Source: Calliopsis andreniformis (lineage: Eukaryota; Arthropoda; Insecta; Hymenoptera; Andrenidae). Taken from it: 64,000 nt of DNA. The stretch is from the NCBI RefSeq assembly GCF_051401765.1, contig NW_027480532.1, positions 1,240,001 through 1,304,000 of the forward strand, written 5' to 3'. The notes under the pieces were generated by a model. That model was not told where the DNA came from, searched no databases, and saw nothing but the letters and a program-made list of their open reading frames with translations. Below are positions 53,805 to 63,900 of the stretch, one piece after another; position 1 is the stretch's first letter, and every line of letters begins with the position of its first letter. A program made the translations under genes and the position numbers.

Positions 53805-56275
53805 TCAATGTTCAAGCCTCAATCCTCAATCCTCAATCCTCATTCGTCAATCTTCAATCCTCAATACTCAATCTTCGATCCTCAATCCTCAATCCTCAAT
53901 ACTCAAACCTCAATCCTCATTCGTGAATCTTCAATCCTCAATACTCAATCTTCGATCCTCAATCCTCAATCCTCAATACTCAATCCTCAATCCTCAATTT
54001 TCTATACTCATTCTTCACTCCTCAATACCCAATACTCAATCTTCAATCTTCAATCCTCAATCCTCAATCCTCAATCCTCATTCTTCAATCCTCAATACCC
54101 AATCCTCAATCTTCAATCCTCAATCCTCAATCCTCAATCCTCAATCCTCAATCCTCAATTTTCAATCCTCATTCTTCAATCCTCAATACCCAATACCCAA
54201 TCTTCAATCTTCAATCCTCAATCCTCAATCCTCAATTCTCAATCCTCTATCCCCAGTCCTCAGTCCTCAAACCTCAATCCTCAACCCTCAGCCCTCATTG
54301 TCAATCCTCAATCTTCAATCCTCAATCCTCAATCTTCAATGCTCAATACCCAATACTCAATCTTCAATCTTCAATCCTCAATCCTCAATCCTCAATTCTC
54401 AATCCTCAATCCTCAATCCTCAATCCTCAATCTTCAATCCTCAATGCTCAATCTTCAATCCTCATTCCTCAATCCTCAATCCTCAATCCTCATTCTTCAA
54501 TCCTCAGTACCAAATCCTCAACCTTCAATCCTCAATCCTCAATCCTCAATTCTCAATCCTCAATCCTCGATCCTCAGACCTCAAACATCAATACTCAACC
54601 CTCAGTCCTCGTCCTCAATCCACAACACTCAATCCTCAATCCTCAATCTTCAATCATCAATATACAATCTTCAGTCCTCAATCCTCAATACTCAATCCTC
54701 AAACCTCAATCCTCCATGTTCAATCCGCGATACCCAATCCTCAAAGTTCAGTCCTCAATCCTCAATCCTCAATCCTCAATCCTCAATCCTCAATCCTCAA
54801 TCCTCAATCCTCAGTCCCAAAACCTCAATCCTCAATTTTCAATCCCCAATACTCAGTCTTCAATCATCGATCCTCAATACTCAATCCTCAATCGTCAATC
54901 CTCAATCCTCAATCCTCATTCTTCAATCCTCAATACCCAATCCTCAATCCTCAATCTTTAATCCTCAATCCTCAATCCTCAATTCTAAATCCTCAATCCT
55001 CAGTCCTCAGTCCTCAAACCTCAATCCTCAACCCTCATCCCTCATCCTCAATCCTCAATCTTCAATCCTCAATACTGAATCCTCAATACTCAATCTTCAA
55101 CCCTCAATCCTCAATTCTTAATCGTCAATCCTCAATCCTCAATCCTCAATCCTCAATCCTCAATCCTCAATCGTCAGTCTTCAATCCTCAATACTCAATC
55201 TCCAATCCTCAATCCTCAATCCCCAATCCTCAATCCTCAATCCTCAACCCTCAATCCTCAATCCTCAGTCCCCAAACCTCAATCCTCATGCTTCAATCCT
55301 CAATACTCAGTCCTCAATCCTCGATCCTCAATTCTCAATCCTCAATCCTCAATCCTCAATCGTCAGTCTTCAATCCTCAATACTCAATCTTCAATCCTCA
55401 ATCCTCAACCCTCAATCTTCAATCCTCAATCCTCATTCTTCAATCCTCAATACCCAATCCTCAATCTTCAATCCTCAATCCTCAACCCTCAATTCTCAAT
55501 CCTCCATTCTCAGTCCTCAGTCCTCAAACCTCAATCCTCAACTCTCAGTCCTCAGTCCTCAAACATCAATCCTCAACCCTCATCCCTCATCCTAAATCCT
55601 CAATCCTCATTCTCCAATCCTCAATCCTCAATCCTCAATACTCAATCTTCAATCCTCAATTCTCAATCGTCAGTCTTCAATCCTCAATACTCAATCTTCA
55701 ATCCTCAATCCTCAATCCGCAATCCTCAATCTTCAATCCTCAATCCTCAATCCTCAATCCTCAATCCTCAATCTTCAATCCTCAATACTCAATCTTCAAT
55801 CATCAATCCTCAATCCTCAATCCTCAATCCTCAATCCTCAATCCTCATTCTTCAATCCTCAATACCCAATCCTCAATCCTCAATCTTCAATCCTCAATCC
55901 TCATTCCTCGATACTTAATCTTCAATCCTCAATCCTCAATTCTCAATCCTCAATCCTCAATCCTCAATCCTCAATCGTCAATCCTCAATCCTCAATACTC
56001 AATTGTCAGTCTTCAATCCTCAATACTTAATCTTCAATCCTCAATCCTCAATCCTCAATCCTCAATCCTCATTCTTCAATCCTCAATACCCAATCCTCAA
56101 TCTTCAATCCTCAATCCTCAATCCTCAATCCTCAATAGTCAATCTTCAATCCTCAACCCTCAATCCTCAATCCTCAGTCTTCAATCCTCAATACTCAATC
56201 TTCAATCCTCAATCCTCAGTCCTCAAACCTCAGTTCTGAATCCTTAACCCTGAATCCTTAATCCTCGGCCCTCAG

Positions 56276-56418
56276 TCCTCAACAATCAGTCGTCTATCCT
56301 CAATCCTCAATAGAATATCCACAATTCACAGTTTTCAATACTCAATACTCAATCTGCAGTCTTCAAACCTCTATCCACAAACGTCAATTCTCATCACTCA
56401 ACCCTCAACACTCAGTCC
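56276..56418 (+). repeat. Marker block 35, family D
   Basis: AGAATAT is at 56312, 2,614 bp after the C block (2,613 in U1 and U2). The extra base is the A lost near 11819 and 22140. Confidence 0.92.
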
Positions 56419-57044
56419 TCAATGTTCAATCCTCAGTACTCAATCTGCAATCCTCAATCCTCAATCCTCAATCCTCAATCCTCATTCTTCAATCCTCAAT
56501 ACCGAATCCTCAATCTTCAATCCTCAATCCTCAATCCTCAATCCTCATCCCTCAATCCTCAATGTTCAAACTTCAATCCTCAGTCCCAAATCCTCAATCT
56601 TCACTCCTCAATACTCAACCCTCAATCTTCAATCCTCAATACTCAATCTTCAATCCTCAATCATCAATCCTCAATCCTCAATCCTCAATCCTTATTCTTC
56701 AATCCTCAATACCCAATCCTCAATCTTCAATCCTCAATCCTCAGTCCTCAATTCTCAATCCTCAATCCTCAATCCTCGGACCTCAAACACCAATACTCAA
56801 CCCTCAGTACTCGTCCTCAATCCACAGCCCTCAATCCCCAATCCTCAATCTTCAATCATCAATATTCAATCTTCAATCCTCAATCCTCAATCCTCAATCC
56901 TCAACCCTCAATGATCAATCCGCAATACCCAATCCTCAATCTTCAATCCTCAATCCTCAATCCTCAATCCTCATTCCTCAATCCTCAATCCTCAGACCTC
57001 AGACCTCAATCTTGAATCCTGAATCCTCAATCTTCAGCCCTCAG

Positions 57045-57187
57045 TCCTCAACAATCAGTTATCAATCCCCAATCCTCAATAGAATATCCTCAATTCACAG
57101 TTTTCGATACCCAATACTCAACCTGCAATCTTCAAATCTGTATCCACAAACATCAATTCTCATCACTCAACCCTCAACACTCAGTCC
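57045..57187 (+). repeat. Marker block 36, family A
   Basis: AGAATAT is at 57081. Second A block of U4, 769 bp after D as in U1 and U2. Confidence 0.92.
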
Positions 57188-58568
57188 CCAATCCACAACA
57201 CTCAATCCTCAATCCTCAATCTTCAATCATCAATATACAACCTTCAGTCCTCAATCCTCAATACTCAATCCTCAATCCTCAATCCTCAATGTTCAATCTG
57301 CGATACCCAATCCTCAATGTTCAATCCTCAATCCTCAATCCTCAATCCTCAATCCTCAATCCTCAATCCTCAATCTTCAATCCTCAATACTCAATCTTCA
57401 ATCCTCAATCCTCAATCATCAATCCTCAATCCTGAATCCTCAATCCTCAATCTTCAATCCTCAATACTCAATCTGCAATCCTCAATCCTCAATCCTCAAT
57501 CCTCAATCCTCATTCTTCAATCCTCAATACCGAATCCTCAATCTTCAATCCTCAATCCTCAATCCTCAATCCCCATCCCTCAATCCTCAATGTTCAAACT
57601 TCAATCCTCAGTCCCAAATCCTCAATCTTCAATCCTCAATACTCAACCCTCAATCTTCAATCCTCAATACTCAATCTTCAATCCTCAATCCTCAATCCTC
57701 AATCCTCAATCCTCAATCCTCATTCTTCAATCCTCAATACCCAATCCTCAATCTTCAATCCTCAATCCTCAGTCCTCAATTCTCAATCCGCAATCCTCAA
57801 TCCTCAGACCTCAAACATCAACACTCAACCCTCAGTCCTCGTGCTCAATCCACAACCCTCAATCCTCAATCCTCAGTCCTCAATCCTCAATCCTCAATCT
57901 TCAATCCTCAATACTCAATCCTCAATCCTCAATACTCAATCCTCAACCCTCAATGTTCTATCCGCAATACCCAATCCTCAATCTTCAATCCTCAATCCTC
58001 AATCCTCAATCCTCAATCCTCAATCCTCAATCCTCAGACCTCAGACCTCAATCTTGAATCCTGAATCCTCAATCTTCAGCGCTCAGTCCTCAACAATCAG
58101 TTATCAATCCCCAATCCTCAATCCTCAATCCTCAATCATCAATCCTCAATCCTCAATCCTCAATCCTCAATCCTCAATTCTCAATCCGCAATCCTCAATC
58201 CTCAGACCTCAAACATCAATACTCAACCCTCAGTCCTCGTCCTCAATCCACAACCCTCAATCCTCAATTCTCAGTCCTCAATCCTCAATCCTCAATCTTC
58301 AATCCTCAATACTCAATCTTCAATCCTCAATCCTCAGTCCTCAAACCTCAATTCTGTATCCTCAATCCTCAATTTTCAATCCTCATTCTTCAATCCTCAA
58401 TACCCAGTACTCAATCTTCAATCCTCAATCCTCAATGTTCAATCCTCAATACCCAATCCTCAATCTTCAATCCTCAATCCTCAATCCTCAATCCTCAAAC
58501 CTCAATCCTCAGTCCTCAAACCTCAATCCTGAATCCTCAATCCTGCATCCTCAACCTTCAGCCCTGAG

Positions 58569-58711
58569 TCCTCAACGATCAGTTGTCAATCCTCAATCCT
58601 CAATAGAATATCCTCAATTCACAGTTTTCAATACTCAATACTCAATCTGCAATCTTCAGATCTCTATCCACAAACATCAATTCTCATCGCTCAACCCTCA
58701 ATACTCAGTCC
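58569..58711 (+). repeat. Marker block 37, family B (B2)
   Basis: AGAATAT is at 58605. U4 member of subtype B2. Just upstream it has CTCAACCTTCAG, where U1 and U2 share CTCAATCTTCAG. Confidence 0.92.
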
Positions 58712-60105
58712 CTAATCCTCAATCTTCAAACCTCAACAGTCAATCCTCAATCCTCAATCATCAATCCTCAATGCTCAATCCTCAATCCTCAATCCTCAAC
58801 CGTCAATCTTCAATCCTCAGACCTCAAACATCAACACTCAACCCTCAGTCCTCGCCCTCAATCCACAACCATCAATCCTCAACGCTCAACCATAAATCCT
58901 CAATACTCAACCCTCAACCTTCAATCCTCAATACTCAATCTTCAATCCTCAATCCTCAATCCTCAATCCTCAATCGTCAATCCTCATTCTTCAATCCTCA
59001 ATCCTCAATCCTCAGTCCCCAAACCTCAATCCTCAATCATCAATCATCAAAACTCAATCTTCAATCCTCTATCCTCAATACTCAATCCTCAATCCTCAAT
59101 CCTCAATCGTCAGTCTTCAATCCTCAGAACTCAATCTTCAATCCTCAATCCTCAATCCTCAATCCTCAACCCTCATTCCTCAATCCTCAATCCTCAATCC
59201 TCAATCCTCAGCCCTCATCCTCTATCCTCAATCCTCAACCCTCAATCCTCAATCTTCAATACTCGATACCCAATCCTCAATCTTCAATCCTCAATCCTCA
59301 ATCCTCAATCCTCAATCCTCAATCCTCAATTTTCAATCCTCATTCTTCAATCCTCAATACCCAATACCCAATCTTCAATCTTCAATCCTCAATCCTCAAT
59401 CCTCAATTCTCAATCCTCTATCCCCAGTCCTCAGTCCTCAAACCTCAATCCTCAACCCTCAGCCCTCATTGTCAATCCTCAATCTTCAATCCTCAATCCT
59501 CAATCTTCAATCCTCAATACTCAATCTTCAATCCTCAATCCTCAATCCGCAATCCTCAATCTTCAATCCTCAATCCTCAATCCTCAATCCTCAATCCTCA
59601 ATCTTCAATCCTCGATACTCAATCTTCAATCATCAATCCTCAATCCTCAATCCTCAATCCTCAATCCTCAATCCTCATTCTTCAATCCTCAATACCCAAT
59701 CCTCAATCCTCAATCTTCAATCCTCAATCCTCATTCCTCAATACTTAATCTTCAATCCTCAATCCTCAATACTCAATCCTCAATCCCCAATCCTCAATCC
59801 TCAATCGTCAATCCTCAATCCTCAATACTCAATTGTCAGTCTTCAATCCTCAATACTTAATCTTCAATCCTCAATCCTCAATCCTCAATCCTCAATCCTC
59901 ATTCTTCAATCCTCAATACCCAATCCTCAATCTTCAATCCTCAATCCTCAATCCTCAATCCTCAATAGTCAATCTTCAATCCTCAACCCTCAATCCTCAA
60001 TCCTCAGTCTTCAATCCTCAATACTCAATCTTCAATCCTCAATCCTCAGTCCTCAAACCTCAGTTCTGAATCCTTAACCCTGAATCCTTAATCCTCGGCC
60101 CTCAG

Positions 60106-60248
60106 TCCTCAACAATCAGTCGTCTATCCTCAATAATCAATAGAATATCCACAATTCACAGTTTTCAATACTCAATACTCAATCTGCAGTCTTCAAACCT
60201 CTATCCACAAACGTCAATTCTCATCACTCAACCCTCAACACTCAGTCC
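60106..60248 (+). repeat. Marker block 38, family D
   Basis: AGAATAT is at 60142. It carries the AATAATCAATAG change otherwise seen only at 27404. Confidence 0.92.
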
Positions 60249-60972
60249 TCAATGTTCAATCCTCAATCCTCAATCCTCAATCCTCAATCGTCAATCTTCA
60301 ATCCTCAATACTCAATCTTCAATCCTCAATCCTCAATCCTCAATCCTCAATCCTCAATCCTCATTCTTCAATCCTCAATACCCAATCCTCAATCTTCAAT
60401 CCTCAATCCTCAATCCACAATTCTCAATCTTCAATCCTCAATCCTCAATCCTCATTCATCAATCCTCAATACCCAATCCTCAATCCTCAATCGTCGGTCT
60501 TCAATCCTCAATACTCAATCTTCAATCCTCAATCCTCAATCCTCAATCCTCAATCCTCAATCCTCATTCTTCAATCCTCAATACCCAATCCTCAATCCTC
60601 GATATATAATCCTCAATCCTGAATCCTCAATTCTCAATCCTCAGTCCTCAGTCCTCAGTCCTCAAACCTCAATCCTCAACCCTCATTCCTCATCCTCAAT
60701 CCTCAATCCTCAATCTTCAATCCTCTATCCTCAATCCTCAATACTTAATCTTCAACCCTCAAACCTCAATTCTCAATCCTCAATCCTCAATCCTCAATCC
60801 TCAATCCTCAATCCTCAATCCTCAATTGTCAGTCTTCAATCCTCAATACTTAATCTTCAATCCTCAATCCTCAATCCTCAATCCTCAATCCTCAATTCTC
60901 AATCCTCAGTCCTCAGTCCTCAGTCCTCAAACCTCAATCCTCAACCCTCATTCCTCATCCTCAATCCTCAAT

Positions 60973-63900
60973 CGTCAATCTTCAATCCTCAATACTCAAT
61001 CTTCAATCCTCAATCCTCAATCCTCAATCCTCAATCCTCAATCCTCATTCTTCAATCCTCAATACCCAATCCTCAATCCTCAATCCTGAATCCTGAATCC
61101 TCAATCCTCAATCTTCAATCCTCAGTACTCAATCTGCAATCCTCAATCCTCAATCCTCAGTCCTCAATCCTCAATCTTCAATCCCCAATCCTCAATCCTC
61201 AATCCTCATCCCTCAATCCTCAATGTTCAAACTTCAATCCTCAGTCCCAAATCCTCAATCTTCACTCCTCAATACTCAACCCTCAATCTTCAATCCTCAA
61301 TACTCAATCTTCAATCCTCAATCATCAATCCTCAATCCTCAATCCTCAATCCTCATTCTTCAATCCTCAATACCCAATCCTCAATCTTCAATCCTCAATC
61401 CTCAGTCCTCAATTCTCAATCCTCAATCCTCAATCCTCGGACCTCAAACACCAATACTCAACCCTCAGTACTCGTCCTCAATCCACAGCCCTCAATCCCC
61501 AATCCTCAATCTTCAATCATCAATATTCAATCTTCAATCCTCAATCCTCAATCCTCAATCCTCAACCCTCAATGATCAATCCGCAATACCCAATCCTCAA
61601 TCTTCAATCCTCAATCCTCAATCCTCAATCCTCATTCCTCAATCCTCAATCCTCAGACCTCAGACCTCAATCTTGAATCCTGAATCCTCAATCTTCAGCC
61701 CTCAGTCCTCAACAATCAGTTATCAATCCCCAATCCTCAATAGAATATCCTCAATTCACAGTTTTCGATACCCAATACTCAACCTGCAATCTTCAAATCT
61801 GTATCCACAAACATCAATTCTCATCACTCAACCCTCAACACTCAGTCCCCAATCCACAACACTCAATCCTCAATCCTCAATCTTCAATCATCAATATACA
61901 ACCTTCAGTCCTCAATCCTCAATACTCAATCCTCAATCCTCAATCCTCAATGTTCAATCCGCGATACCCAATCCTCAATCCTCAATCCTCAATCCTCAAT
62001 CCTCAATCCTCAATCCTCAATCCTCAATCCTCAATCTTCAATCCTCAATACTCAATCTTCAATCCTCAATCCTCAATCATCAATCCTCAATCCTGAATCC
62101 TCAATCCTCAATCTTCAATCCTCAATACTCAATCTGCAATCCTCAATCCTCAATCCTCAATCCTCATTCTTCAATCCTCAATGCCCAATCCTCAATCTTC
62201 AACCCTCGATCCTCAATCCACAATTCTCAATCCTCAATCCTCAATCCTCAGACCTCAAACATCAATACACAACCCTCAGCCCTTGTCCTCAATCCACAAC
62301 CCTCAATCCGCAATCCTCAATCTTCAATCATCAATATTCAATCTTCAATCCTGAATCCTCAATCCTCAAACCTCAATCCTCAACCCTCAATGCTCAATCC
62401 TCAATCCTCAATCCTCAATACCAAATCCTCAATCTTCAATCCTCAATCCTCAATCCTCAATTCTCGATCCTCATTCCTCGATCCTCAGACCTCAATCCTC
62501 ATTCTTCAATCCTCAATACCAAATCCTCAATCTTCAATCCTCAATCCTCAAACCTCAATTCTCGATCCTCAATCCTCGATCCTCAGACCTCAAACATTAA
62601 TACTCAACCCTCACTCCTCGTCCTCAATCCACAACCCACAATCCTCAATCCTCAATCTTCAATCATCAATGTACAATCTTCAGTCCTCAATCCTCAATAC
62701 TCAATCCTCAATCCTCAATCCTCAATGTTCAATCCGCGATACCCAATCCTCAATGTTCAATCCTCAATCCTCAATCCTCAATCCTCAATCCTCAATTCTC
62801 AATCCTCAATCCTCAATCCTCAATCCTCAGTCCCCACACCTCAATCCTCAATCTTCAATCATCAAAACTCAATCTTCAATCCTCTATCCTCAATACTCAA
62901 TCCTCAATCCTCAATCCTCAATCCACAATCTTCAATCCTCAATCCCCAATCCTCAATCCTCAATCCTCGATCCTCAGTCCTCAATTCTCATTCTTCAATC
63001 CTCAATACCAAACCCTCAATCTTCAATCCTCAATCCTCAATCCTCAATTCTCGATCCTCAATCCTCGATCCTCAGACCTCAAACATTGATACTCAACCCT
63101 CACTCCTCGTCCTCAATCCACAACCCTCAATCCTCAATCCTCAATCTTCAATCATCAATATACAATCTTCAGTCGTCAATCCTCAATCCTCAATCCTCAA
63201 TTCTCAATCCTCAATGTTCAATCCGCGATACCCAATCCTCAATGTTCAATCCTCAATCCTCAATCCTCAATACTCAATGCTCAATCATCAATACTCAATC
63301 CTCAATCCTCAGTCCCCAAACCTCAATCCTCAATCTTCAATCCTCAATACTCAATCTTCAATCCTCGGTACTCAATACTCAATCCTCAATCCTCAATCCT
63401 CAATCGTCAGTCTTCAATCCTCAATACTCAATCTTCAATCCTCAATCCTCAATACCCTATACTCAATCCTCAATCCTCATTCTTCAATCCTCAATACCCA
63501 ATCCTCAATCTTCAATCCTCAATCCTCAGTCCTCAATTCTCAATCCGCAATCCTCAATCCTCAGACCTCAAACATCAATACTCAACCCTCAGTCCTCGTG
63601 CTCAATCCACAAACCTCAATCCTCAATCCTCAGTCCTCAATCCTCAATCCTCAATCTTCAATCCTCAATACTCAATCCTCAATCCTCAATCCTCAATCCT
63701 CAATCCTCAATTGTCAGTCTTCAATCCTCAATACTTAATCTTCAATCCTCAATCCTCAATCCTCAATCCTCAATCCTCAATTCTCAATCCTCAGTCCTCA
63801 GTCCTCAGTCCTCATTCATCAATCCTCAATACCCAATCCTCAATCCTCAATCGTCGGTCTTCAATCCTCAATACTCAATCTTCAATCCTCAATCCTCAAT

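Larger units (their letters stand above)
50084..60972 (+). repeat. Higher-order unit U4, distant copy of 17614-28270
   Basis: From TCCTCATTCATCAATCC at 50084 the text follows U2 and then U3. Offsets are 32,470 (17766/50236, 18823/51293), 32,471 (20445/52916), 32,701 (20997/53698) and 32,702 (23610/56312, 24379/57081, 25903/58605, 27440/60142, 27550/60252). Marker order is A-B-C-D-A-B-D. It includes the U2/U3 junction, at about 59807-59825. It keeps the 230 bp that U2 lost. It ends at 60972, where CAATCG replaces CAATCC. Confidence 0.88.
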
